Positions 36,635 through 44,648 of a stretch of DNA of 64,000 nucleotides are shown in pieces. The position numbers were made by a program, and so were the translations under genes. The stretch is from Burkholderiales bacterium (GTDB lineage Bacteria > Pseudomonadota > Gammaproteobacteria > Burkholderiales > Burkholderiaceae_C). Numbering within the stretch: position 1 is the first letter of the stretch; each line of letters opens with the position of its first letter. The stretch covers positions 89,354 to 153,353 of the forward strand of contig JACPOI010000016.1 of the NCBI GenBank assembly GCA_016185015.1, written 5' to 3'. The notes under the pieces are model-generated. The model was not told where the DNA came from and made no database searches. It saw only the letters and a program-made list of their open reading frames with translations.

Positions 36635-37531
36635 CTAAATGCGTGCGGCCTGCGCAAAGGCCGTGCCCAGGAACTCCACCATGGCGCGCACCTTGTGCGA
36701 CAGGTGGTGCCGGCTGGGGTAGACCACGCTGATGTCCAGTTCCGGCCCCGCGTACTGCGGCAGGATTTCCACCAGACGGCCCGCCTTGAGGTCTTCGCCC
36801 ACCAGGAAGCTGGGCTGGAACACGATGCCCTGGTCGGCCAGGGCGGCGGCACGGCAGGTGTCGCCGCTGTTGCTGCGCAGGCGTGGGTGCACCTCGATGC
36901 TGCGCGCGCCGCCCGGCCCCATGAAATGCCACTGTTCGCCGGTGGCCAGGTAGGTGTAGGCCATCACGTCGTGGTCGGCAATGTCGTCCAGGTCCCGAAT
37001 GGGCGCGGCCTGCTGCAGGTAACGCGGCGAGGCGCACAGCACCAGGCGCGTGCCGCTGATGCGCCGCGCGATCAGCGAGGAACTGGCCAGCTGGCCCACG
37101 CGCACGGCCAGGTCGTAGCCCTCCTCGATCAGGTCCACCATGCGGTCGTTGAGGTTCACCTCCAGCTCCACGCGCGGGTGGATGCGCAGGAACTCGCCCC
37201 ACAGCGGCGCCAGGTGGCGGATGCCGAAGGTCAGTGGTGCGGTGACCTTGAGCAGGCCCTGCGCCTGCACGGCCGAGGCGCTGACCGCGGCATTGGCGTC
37301 GTGCAGCTCACCGAGGATCTGCACACAGCGCTGCAGGTAGTCGGCCCCGGCGTCGCTCAGCGAGAGGCGGCGCGTGGTGCGCTGCATCAGCCGCACGCCC
37401 AGGCGCGCTTCCAGTTCGCTGACATGCCGCGAGACCATGGCCTTGGACATGCCCAGCTTGTCGGCCGCCTTCACGAAGCTGCCCAGCTGCGCCACCGCCA
37501 CGAAGGATTCGATCTCTTTGAACTGGTCCAT
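36635..37531 (-). CDS. LysR family transcriptional regulator
   Basis: A 298-residue LysR regulator. The N-terminal winged helix is typical: MDQFKEIESFVAVAQLGSFVKAADKLGMSKAMVSRHVSELE. The effector domain starts near residue 90 with GLLKVTAPLTFGIRHLAP. It belongs to the CrgA/YafC-like subgroup by its SKAMVSRHV recognition helix and the GTRLVLCASPRYLQQ segment. It is divergent from the esterase/dioxygenase pair, and the 138-base gap holds an inverted repeat at 37557-37585, its probable operator. The effector is unknown. Confidence 0.92.
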   Translation of the reverse strand: MDQFKEIESFVAVAQLGSFVKAADKLGMSKAMVSRHVSELEARLGVRLMQRTTRRLSLSDAGADYLQRCVQILGELHDANAAVSASAVQAQGLLKVTAPLTFGIRHLAPLWGEFLRIHPRVELEVNLNDRMVDLIEEGYDLAVRVGQLASSSLIARRISGTRLVLCASPRYLQQAAPIRDLDDIADHDVMAYTYLATGEQWHFMGPGGARSIEVHPRLRSNSGDTCRAAALADQGIVFQPSFLVGEDLKAGRLVEILPQYAGPELDISVVYPSRHHLSHKVRAMVEFLGTAFAQAARI

Positions 37532-37556
37532 GCTGCTTTTTTCGCCTCTTCCTGAC

Positions 37557-37585
37557 CTAATTGTTTCACCTCAGTGATCAATTAG
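37557..37585. promoter_or_regulatory. Candidate LysR operator
   Basis: CTAATTG (37557-37563) and CAATTAG (37579-37585) form a perfect 7-bp inverted repeat separated by 15 bases. It lies 26 bases upstream of the LysR start and 85 bases before the divergent esterase. Position and symmetry fit an autoregulatory LysR site. Confidence 0.55.
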
Positions 37586-37669
37586 TCAATCAACACGCTA
37601 TTTATCAAATGGGAACAGTCCAATAAAGTACATCCAGCGCCACATCAAGCGGCGCAGACAGGAAACCCC

Positions 37670-38362
37670 ATGAACCAGCCCCAGGCCCTCATCCTCCAGC
37701 AGCCCAGCCCCAAGGCAGCGCAGCTCATCCTGCTCTTCCACGGCGTGGGTTCGAACGCGCAGTCCCTCGCCGGCCTGGGCCAGGCCTATGCCCAGGCCTT
37801 CCCGCAGGCCATGGTGGTCGCAGTGGACGCACCCCATGCCAGCGAACTCGCCCCCGGCGGGCGGCAATGGTTTTCCGTGACGGGTGTGACGGAAGAGAAC
37901 CGCCCGACGCGCGTGGACGCGGCCCTGCCCGCCTTCGAATACGCCGTGCGCCACTGGCAGGAACGCTCGGGCGTCGAAACCGCGGGCACCGCCCTGGTGG
38001 GCTTCTCACAGGGCGCCATCATGACGCTGGCCTCGGCGCTGCGCCCCGAGCCGGTGGCCGCGCGCGTGATCGCCATCGCCGGGCGTTTTGCGCGACTGCC
38101 CGAGGCGCCGCTGCACGAAGGCAGCACCCTGCACCTGCTGCACGGCAAGGCCGACACGGTCATGCCCTACAGCCACGTCATCGATGGCGCCATGCGCCTG
38201 AAGGCGCTCGGTACGGACTTCACGGCCGACGTGCTGCCCTTCATCGGCCACGAACTGCACCCCGATCTGGTGGAGCTGGCGGTGGACAAGCTGCAGCACC
38301 ACGTGCCGGCGCGGCTTTGGCTGCAACCCGGCGAGGAAACCACTGCAAAGGACAACGCATGA
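37670..38362 (+). CDS. Alpha/beta-hydrolase esterase (YpfH-like)
   Basis: A 230-residue cytosolic carboxylesterase of the phospholipase/carboxylesterase (abhydrolase_2) group, most like YpfH. Landmarks: LILLFHGVGSNAQSL at the oxyanion hole, nucleophile Ser in GFSQGA near residue 110, Asp in LLHGKADTVMPYSH and His in IGHELHPD. The downstream dioxygenase gene overlaps its end (ATGA), so they form an operon, presumably controlled by the divergent LysR regulator. Together they could process an aromatic ester, but no ring-cleavage pathway genes are adjacent to confirm this. Confidence 0.88.
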   Translation: MNQPQALILQQPSPKAAQLILLFHGVGSNAQSLAGLGQAYAQAFPQAMVVAVDAPHASELAPGGRQWFSVTGVTEENRPTRVDAALPAFEYAVRHWQERSGVETAGTALVGFSQGAIMTLASALRPEPVAARVIAIAGRFARLPEAPLHEGSTLHLLHGKADTVMPYSHVIDGAMRLKALGTDFTADVLPFIGHELHPDLVELAVDKLQHHVPARLWLQPGEETTAKDNA

Positions 38363-39141
38363 ACAAGACCCTGCCCAGCCTTTTTGTCTCGCACGGCGCC
38401 CCGCTCTTCGCCGTGGATGCCGGCAGCACCGGCCCGGCCCTGCGCGCCTGGGCCCAGGCCCACGACCAGCCCAGCGCCATCGTGGTGATGTCACCGCACT
38501 GGATGGCGCGCACGCCCCTGGTGATGGGCACGCCCGCGCCGCAGACCTGGCACGACTTCGGCGGGTTCCCGCCCGAGCTCTACCAGCTGCAATACCCCGC
38601 ACCGGGCCAGCCTGCGCTGGCGCAGGAGATGGTCGCGCTGCTGCAGGCCGCCGGCATCGAGGCCGGCCTGGACAACCGCCGGCCCTTCGACCACGGCACC
38701 TGGGTGCCGCTGCTGCACATGTACCCCGAGGCCGACGTGCCCGTGGTGCAGGTGGCCCTGCCCGCCAACTGGGGCCCGGCCCAGGTCTACGCGCTGGGCC
38801 GCGCGCTGCGCCCGCTGCGCGAGCGCGGCGTGCTGCTCATGGGGACGGGCAGCATGACCCACAACCTGGGCGAGTTCTTCGGCGGCCAGACCGAGGCCGC
38901 GCCCTACGTCATCGAATTCAGCCGCTGGGTGGAAAGCAGGATCGCCAGCGGCGACACCGCAGCCCTGCTGGACTACCGCCAGCAGGCCCCGCACGCCCAG
39001 CGCGCGCACCCCACGGAAGACCACTTCCTGCCGCTGTTCTTCGCGCTGGGCGCGGCGGCCGAAGGCGCGAAACCCGACTACCTGAGCCGCGAGGTGATGT
39101 ACGGCATGCTGGCCATGGATGCGTTTGCACTAGAGTCCTGA
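38359..39141 (+). CDS. Class III extradiol dioxygenase (LigB/DODA-type, YgiD-like)
   Basis: A 260-residue non-haem iron dioxygenase of the class III extradiol family that includes plant DODA and E. coli YgiD. Metal and active-site histidines are visible in LFVSHGAP (near residue 13), PHWM, RPFDHGTWVPL and TGSMTHNLGEF. Substrates in the family are catechols such as L-DOPA; here it is not known. The start at 38359 overlaps the esterase stop. The upstream open frame (from 37867) lies over the esterase gene and is not real. Confidence 0.9.
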   Translation: MNKTLPSLFVSHGAPLFAVDAGSTGPALRAWAQAHDQPSAIVVMSPHWMARTPLVMGTPAPQTWHDFGGFPPELYQLQYPAPGQPALAQEMVALLQAAGIEAGLDNRRPFDHGTWVPLLHMYPEADVPVVQVALPANWGPAQVYALGRALRPLRERGVLLMGTGSMTHNLGEFFGGQTEAAPYVIEFSRWVESRIASGDTAALLDYRQQAPHAQRAHPTEDHFLPLFFALGAAAEGAKPDYLSREVMYGMLAMDAFALES

Positions 39142-39173
39142 TACCTCTACGCTTCACCACCACCCGGCCCACC

Positions 39174-39944
39174 ATGCCTGACCCTTCTCGCCTGTCTCCG
39201 CTTCTCCGCCTGCGTACCGTTCTGTTCGGCGCCACCCTGGGGCTGACGCTGTCTGCCACGGCAGCCCCGCCCAAATTCGAGGACAGCATGGCGCAGCGCA
39301 TGCAGGCCTGCACGGCCTGTCACGGCGAGCAGGGCCGGGCCGGGCCCGACGGCTACTACCCACGCATCGCCGGCAAGCCGGCCGGCTACCTTTACCAGCA
39401 GCTGCTGCATTTCCGGGACGGCCACCGCAACTACCGCCTGATGACGCAGTTGGTGGAGCCGCTGAGCGAGCCCTACCTGCGCGAGATCGCCGAACACTTC
39501 GCCGCACTGGACCTGCCCTACCCGGCACCCACCCCGGTGGACCTCACGCCGCAGGACCGTCAGCGCGGCGAACAGCTGGCCCTGCGCGGCGACCCGGCGC
39601 GCCAGCTGCCGGCCTGCGTGCAATGCCACGGCAGCGCGCTCACCGGCGTGTTGCCCGCCACGCCCGGCCTGCTGGGCCTGCCGCGCGACTACCTGAACTC
39701 GCAGCTCGGCGCCTGGCGCAATGGCTTGCGCCACACCCAGGCGCCCGACTGCATGGCCACCATCACGCAACGCCTGAGCATGAGCGATGTGTCGGCCGTG
39801 AGCGGCTGGCTGGCCAGCCAACCCCTTCCCGCCAACACCCGGCCCGCGCGTGCCCTGGCCAAACCGTTGCCGCTGGACTGCGGCGCGGCACATGGCCACA
39901 CCGCCGACGCCAGCGCCACCCAGGTGCCGGGAGGCCGGCGATGA
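39174..39944 (+). CDS. Di-haem cytochrome c (cytochrome c4-like)
   Basis: A periplasmic electron carrier with two CxxCH haem sites, CTACH near residue 45 and CVQCH near residue 150. The N-terminus LRTVLFGATLGLTLSATAAP is a signal peptide. The repeat PRIAGKPAGYLYQQLLHFRDGHR and, in the second half, LLGLPRDYLNSQLGAWRNGLR shows the two-domain duplication of cytochrome c4. The next gene, a tri-haem cytochrome, overlaps its stop by ATGA. No dehydrogenase gene is adjacent, so the electron donor is not evident. Length 256 is slightly longer than usual c4. Confidence 0.88.
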   Translation: MPDPSRLSPLLRLRTVLFGATLGLTLSATAAPPKFEDSMAQRMQACTACHGEQGRAGPDGYYPRIAGKPAGYLYQQLLHFRDGHRNYRLMTQLVEPLSEPYLREIAEHFAALDLPYPAPTPVDLTPQDRQRGEQLALRGDPARQLPACVQCHGSALTGVLPATPGLLGLPRDYLNSQLGAWRNGLRHTQAPDCMATITQRLSMSDVSAVSGWLASQPLPANTRPARALAKPLPLDCGAAHGHTADASATQVPGGRR

Positions 39945-41257
39945 GCACCCCGCACAACGACGCGCGCCGCAGCCGACACCGCAGGCTGCGCCCCGTGCTG
40001 GCGCTGGGCCTGCTGCTCGCGGCCCTGCTCGCCTGGCTGCTGTGGCCGGCCGCGCCGATCGCCGTGGCCAGCCCCTCCGCCGCGGCGGCAGATGCCGGCA
40101 CCATCGAACGCGGCCGCTACCTGGCCACGCTGGGCAACTGCCAGCACTGCCACACCGCGCGCGGCGGCGCCCCCTTTGCCGGCGGGCGCGCCATCACCAC
40201 GCCCTTCGGCACGGTCTACAGCAGCAACCTCACGCCCAGCCCCGCGGGCCTGGGCGGCTGGAGCGACGACGACTTCTGGCGCGCACTGCACCACGGCCAG
40301 TCGCGCGACGGGCGCTGGCTGTCGCCGGCCTTTCCGTACAACAACACCACGCACATCACGCGGACCGACAGCGACGCGCTCTACGCCTTCCTGCACCAGC
40401 TGAAACCGGTGGACGTCCCCGCGCCCGCGCACCAGCTGCGCTGGCCCTTCAACACCCAAGCCGCGCTCAAGGTCTGGCGCACGCTGTACTTCGAGGAAGG
40501 CCAGGCGGAAGTCGCGGCTGCCGGCTTGCCGGCCAACGCCATGGAACGGCAGCGTGGCGCCTACCTGGTGCGCGGCCTCGGGCACTGCAGCGCCTGCCAC
40601 GCGCCGCGCAACGCGCTGGGCGCCAGCGGCCTGGACCCGGCCGGCGGCCTCATCCCGGCGCAGAACTGGTATGCGCCTTCGCTCACCAACCCGCTTGAGG
40701 CGGGTGTGCAGGACTGGCCCGTGGAAGACATCATGGCGCTGTTGCGCGACGGCCGCGCTGGCACGGCGGTGGTCACCGGCCCCATGGCCGAGGTGGTGCA
40801 GCACAGCACACAGCACTGGCAAGCGGCCGACCTGCGCGCCGTGGCGCTGTACCTGCAGCAGTTGCCGCGCACCGAGACGCCGCGCGCCGCTGTCCCGGCC
40901 GCGGCGCCAGCGTCGCTGGGCGCCAAACTGTATGAGAAGCATTGCGCCCAATGCCACGGCGAACAAGGCCAGGGCATCCGCGGGCGGGACGGCCAGTGGG
41001 CCTACCCGCCGCTGGCGGGCAACCGCGCCGTCACCCTGGCCTCACCGGCCAACCTGGTGCAGATGGTCCTCAACGGCGGCTTTGCGCCCGCCACCACGGC
41101 GCACCCGCGCCCCTTCGGCATGCCGCCTTTTGTGCTGACGCTCAGCGACCGCGAGGTGGCCACGCTCCTGACGTACCTGCGCACGCAGTGGGGCCACCAG
41201 GCCCCGCCGGTGAGCGAGCTGGATGTGCAGCGCCTGCGCGAGAGCGCGGCGCGTTGA
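39941..41257 (+). CDS. Membrane-anchored tri-haem cytochrome c
   Basis: A 438-residue protein with three CxxCH sites: CQHCH near residue 67, CSACH near residue 214 and CAQCH near residue 333. An N-terminal helix (LRPVLALGLLLAALLAWLLWP) is probably an uncleaved anchor. The architecture resembles the cytochrome subunit of alcohol, aldehyde or gluconate dehydrogenases (SNLTPSPAGLGGWSDDDFWRALHHG and SLTNPLEAGVQDWPVEDI). No flavoprotein, PQQ or molybdenum subunit lies nearby, so with the di-haem partner it is an orphan electron-transfer pair in this window. The start at 39941 overlaps the stop of the di-haem gene. Confidence 0.9.
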   Translation: MSTPHNDARRSRHRRLRPVLALGLLLAALLAWLLWPAAPIAVASPSAAAADAGTIERGRYLATLGNCQHCHTARGGAPFAGGRAITTPFGTVYSSNLTPSPAGLGGWSDDDFWRALHHGQSRDGRWLSPAFPYNNTTHITRTDSDALYAFLHQLKPVDVPAPAHQLRWPFNTQAALKVWRTLYFEEGQAEVAAAGLPANAMERQRGAYLVRGLGHCSACHAPRNALGASGLDPAGGLIPAQNWYAPSLTNPLEAGVQDWPVEDIMALLRDGRAGTAVVTGPMAEVVQHSTQHWQAADLRAVALYLQQLPRTETPRAAVPAAAPASLGAKLYEKHCAQCHGEQGQGIRGRDGQWAYPPLAGNRAVTLASPANLVQMVLNGGFAPATTAHPRPFGMPPFVLTLSDREVATLLTYLRTQWGHQAPPVSELDVQRLRESAAR

Positions 41258-41285
41258 ACGCAGAGGGTGGACCGCCGGGCCGGGC

Positions 41286-41426
41286 TCAGCCCAGGTACTT
41301 GAACAGTCCGTAGGCAGCCAGCACGCCGGTGAGCACCAGCATCAGGGTCTTGACCAGGCGGGTGGGCACCAGCGCACCGATGACGCTGGCGATGAGGATG
41401 GCGGCGAAGATGTAAGTCGTTTTCAT
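41286..41426 (-). CDS. Small membrane protein (46 aa), unknown
   Basis: A 46-residue open frame starting MKTTYIFAAILIASVIGALV and ending with YGLFKYLG. Nearly the whole chain is hydrophobic in two short stretches (residues 5-19 and 26-41) split by PTRLVKT, suggesting two small helices. Codon use is like the neighbours. I do not recognise a family. It sits alone between the convergent tri-haem cytochrome and divergent quinone reductase genes. Confidence 0.5.
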   Translation of the reverse strand: MKTTYIFAAILIASVIGALVPTRLVKTLMLVLTGVLAAYGLFKYLG

Positions 41427-41566
41427 GCCGCGATCTTAAAGCCAGCCGGCTGTTCATTGGTCATGGATGGCCCGCCCTGCCGCAGCGCTGCGTCGCGGAA
41501 TCCACCACAATGGCGACAGCGCCTCTGGCGCCATCCCCCATGAAACCAAACGAGACAAGCTCCCCC

Positions 41567-42547
41567 ATGAACACAGCAAAACAGGTCGTCCTCACCGAGC
41601 TCGGCGCCCCTGAAGTCATGAAGTTGCAGACCGTCGAGCTGCCGCCGCCTGGTGTGGATGAAGTACGACTGCGCCAGACGGCCATGGGCTTCAACTTCAT
41701 CGACATCTACCAGCGCAAGGGCGTGTACCCGCTGCCACTGCCCACGGGCCTGGGGCACGAAGCCGCCGGCGTGGTGGAAGCCGTGGGCGACCGTGTGAAG
41801 GATTTCAAGGTGGGTGATCGTGTGGCCTACATGAACGCAGGCCTGGGTGCCTATGCCGACCGGCGCAACGTCGCGGCCTCACGCCTGGTGCACGTCCCCA
41901 CCGGCGTCAGCGACGAAGCCGCCGCCGCGCTGCTGTTCAAGGGGCTGACGGCCCAGTACCTGTTGCGCAAGACGCACCGCGTGCAGGCGGGCGACATGAT
42001 CCTCGTCCACGCCGCCGCCGGTGGTGTGGGCCAGATCCTGTGCCAGTGGGGTAAGGCCCTGGGCGCCTATGTTGTGGGTACGGCCGGCTCGCCCGAGAAG
42101 TGCGCCATCGCCCGGGCTGCAGGCGCCGACGTGGCCATCGACTATTCGCTGAGCGACTGGCCCGCCACCCTGCTGCAGGCCACGGGAGGGCGCAAGGCGC
42201 GCGTGGTCTATGACTCGGTGGGCAAGGACACCATTTTCCAGTCACTGGAGTTGACGGCCCCCTTCGGTCTGGTCGTGATCTACGGGGCGGCCTCGGGCCC
42301 GGCACCGGCCATCGAGCCCGAACTGCTCAACAAGAAGGGCTGTCTCTTCCTCACCCGGCCCTCGGTCTTCCCGCACAACGCCGATCCTGCCGTGTTCCGC
42401 GAGAACGCGGCCGAACTGTTCCAGGCCGTCGCGGCCGGCCATGTACAGGCCCACATCGGCGCGCGCTTCCGGCTCGACGATGTGGTGGCCGCGCACCGCG
42501 CTGCGGAAGCCCGCAGCACGCAGGGCGCGCTGCTGCTCCTGCCCTGA
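41567..42547 (+). CDS. NADPH:quinone oxidoreductase (zinc-independent MDR family)
   Basis: A 326-residue quinone reductase of the medium-chain dehydrogenase/reductase superfamily. Typical blocks: GFNFIDIYQRKGVYPLPLP near residue 40, GHEAAGVVEAVGD, the nucleotide site VHAAAGGVGQILCQWGKALGA near residue 145, and the VVYDSVGKDTI strand. It lacks the zinc ligands of alcohol dehydrogenases, as expected of QOR. The start at 41567 (MNTAKQVVLTELG) is preferred; methionines at 41510 and 41540 are alternatives without a clear ribosome site. It would reduce quinones with NADPH in the cytosol. Confidence 0.9.
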   Translation: MNTAKQVVLTELGAPEVMKLQTVELPPPGVDEVRLRQTAMGFNFIDIYQRKGVYPLPLPTGLGHEAAGVVEAVGDRVKDFKVGDRVAYMNAGLGAYADRRNVAASRLVHVPTGVSDEAAAALLFKGLTAQYLLRKTHRVQAGDMILVHAAAGGVGQILCQWGKALGAYVVGTAGSPEKCAIARAAGADVAIDYSLSDWPATLLQATGGRKARVVYDSVGKDTIFQSLELTAPFGLVVIYGAASGPAPAIEPELLNKKGCLFLTRPSVFPHNADPAVFRENAAELFQAVAAGHVQAHIGARFRLDDVVAAHRAAEARSTQGALLLLP

Positions 42548-42568
42548 AGCGGGCCGGCACTGGGCCTC

Positions 42569-43978
42569 TCAGCCCTGCACTTCGAACAGGGTGCCCAGGC
42601 CGCCGGCGTGGTGCTCCAGCACATGACAGTGGATCAGCCAGTGGCCCGGGTTGTCTGCCACGAAAGCCACGTCCACCCGGTCGCCCGGGGCCAGCAGCAC
42701 CGTGTCGCGCCAGGGGCGTTCGGCCAGGGCCTGGCCGTTGCGCGACAAGACGCGGAAGTGGTGACCATGCAGGTGCATGGGGTGCCACCAGGCCGTGTTG
42801 TTCTCGAAACCCAGGCGCACGCTGCCGCCCCGCGGCACGCGGAACTCGGCCGCATGCTCGGCATGCGCCCTGTCGTGGCTCATGTGGGCCTGGCCATTGA
42901 GGGTCCAGGCCGGGGCCGCTTCGCGCGCACCACCCAGCAGGCGCAGGCGCCGCGCCTCGCGGTCGGCCGTCGACTCCTGCGGCCAGCCGTCGCGGCTCAT
43001 GGCGCCGCCGCCCAGCTGCAGGGTGTGCACCAGCGCGGTGGCCAGGTCCGGCTCGGGTAGCGGCTCGCGCTGCGCGGGCAAGGGCGCTGCACGCGCAGCG
43101 CTGTCCTTGCCCTTCACCTCCAGCGTGGCCATCACGCGTTCGCCGCGGCCATAACTGTCCTTGAGCTGGAAACGGCCGGCACGCGTGGCGTCGATGATGA
43201 AATCCGTGCGCATGCCCGGGCCCAGCAGCAGCTCGCCCTCCCAGGGCACGGCCGCCGCAGCGGGCATGCCGTCGCGCGCGATCAGCCAGGCCGGCAAGCC
43301 TTCGAGGCTGAGCGCAAAGATACGCGCATTGGCCGCGTTGATCAGGCGCAGGCGGATGCGCTGGCCGCTCTGCAGCGCCTGCACCAGGTCCACCTGCCCG
43401 TTCACCGTGAGGCGTTGGCCCAGGCGGCCGGCGTGCGCCACGTCATGGAAGTTGTAGAAGTTCTCGGCAATGCGGCCCTGCGCGTCGAGCCGCCAGTCAT
43501 CGAGAAGCCAGACCAGGTCCAGGTCCACGGGCGGCGGCGCATCGTCCTCGACGATCAGCGCACCTGCCAGGCCGCGGTCCACCTGCTCGGGCGTGCCGAG
43601 GTGCGGGTGGTACCAGTAGGTGCCAGCGTCGGGCAGCGCGAAACGGTAGGGGAAACGTTCACCCGGCGCCACCGGGGCCTGCGTGAGACCGGGCACGCCG
43701 TCCATGGCATTGGGCAAGCGGATGCCATGCCAGTGGATGGTGCTGGGGTCGGGCAGCTGGTTGTGCAACACCAGGTCCAGCATTTCACCCCGCTTGAAAC
43801 GCAGCACCGGCCCAGGCACCTGGCCTTCGTAGGCCCACACCGGGAGGGCGGGCTGGCCGGCGGCAGCGAGCGTGGCGGCGGCGGCGTTCAGGGTGCGGGG
43901 CGTGGCGGCGCTGGCAAACATTGGTGCCGTCAGCGCGGGGGCACAGGCCAGGGTCTGCAGCAGTTCACGGCGCTTCAT
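42569..43978 (-). CDS. Multicopper oxidase (laccase-like), exported
   Basis: A 469-residue periplasmic multicopper oxidase. The N-terminus MKRRELLQTLACAPALTAP resembles a Tat signal, as is usual for copper enzymes folded before export. The four copper motifs are complete: HWHG, HPHLG, HPMHLHGH and the C-terminal HCHVLEHHAGGLG, which ends in Leu rather than Met as the axial position nearby. There is no Met-rich insert like that of CueO. Roles in copper tolerance, iron oxidation or phenol oxidation are possible. It is divergent from the yjdM gene and shares no operon. Confidence 0.92.
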   Translation of the reverse strand: MKRRELLQTLACAPALTAPMFASAATPRTLNAAAATLAAAGQPALPVWAYEGQVPGPVLRFKRGEMLDLVLHNQLPDPSTIHWHGIRLPNAMDGVPGLTQAPVAPGERFPYRFALPDAGTYWYHPHLGTPEQVDRGLAGALIVEDDAPPPVDLDLVWLLDDWRLDAQGRIAENFYNFHDVAHAGRLGQRLTVNGQVDLVQALQSGQRIRLRLINAANARIFALSLEGLPAWLIARDGMPAAAAVPWEGELLLGPGMRTDFIIDATRAGRFQLKDSYGRGERVMATLEVKGKDSAARAAPLPAQREPLPEPDLATALVHTLQLGGGAMSRDGWPQESTADREARRLRLLGGAREAAPAWTLNGQAHMSHDRAHAEHAAEFRVPRGGSVRLGFENNTAWWHPMHLHGHHFRVLSRNGQALAERPWRDTVLLAPGDRVDVAFVADNPGHWLIHCHVLEHHAGGLGTLFEVQG

Positions 43979-44160
43979 GATGGTGGTTCGCTCCTGTCGA
44001 TCCACCGTAGCTTACCTGCTGTGGAATTCCACGCCGTCTCTGCATCATCGTGTTGAACTGCGCCTCGTTCCAGGCACACACCATCATCGAAGACAATGAC
44101 AGCACCACGACATCAGCCCATCCCGTGGCGGCTTGTCCAGACCCATCTCACTCAAAACCC

Positions 44161-44499
44161 ATGTCCACCCTCCCGCCCTGCCCCCAGTGCCACTCCGAAT
44201 ACACCTACGAAGACGGCGACAACTACGTCTGCCCCGAATGCGCGCATGAATGGCCCCGGGTGGCCGAGGCCGCCGCGCTGGAGCAGCGGGTCTGGAAGGA
44301 TGCGCACGGCAACCTGCTGCAGGACGGCGACACCGTGACCTTGGTCAAGGATCTCAAGCTCAAGGGCTCGTCCACCGTGGTGAAGGTGGGCACGAAGGTC
44401 AAGAACATCCGGCTCGTGGACGGTGACCACGACATCGACTGCAAGATCGACGGCATCGGTGCGATGCAGCTGAAAAGCGAGTTCGTGAAGAAGGCCTGA
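44161..44499 (+). CDS. yjdM: YjdM/PhnA family zinc-ribbon protein
   Basis: A 112-residue protein. The N-terminal zinc ribbon has [25 protein letters not shown] with two CxxC pairs, and the C-terminal domain carries [28 protein letters not shown] and [17 protein letters not shown]. The family is named for alkylphosphonate uptake genes, but its real function is not settled. The start at 44161 ([10 protein letters not shown]) fits homologue length; the frame is open from 44050. Confidence 0.9.
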   Translation: MSTLPPCPQCHSEYTYEDGDNYVCPECAHEWPRVAEAAALEQRVWKDAHGNLLQDGDTVTLVKDLKLKGSSTVVKVGTKVKNIRLVDGDHDIDCKIDGIGAMQLKSEFVKKA

Positions 44500-44648
44500 G
44501 CCCAGCCAACCGGCCCCGGTCGGACCATTTTGCGCACACAGGGCGCGTGACCGTGCTTTCTGCACGGATATCAGGCTGACGCCCCTGGCCCTGGAGGCCG
44601 TGCATGGCTATGATGGGCCAAGCCACAGATCAGGGAAGCACCCACCGC

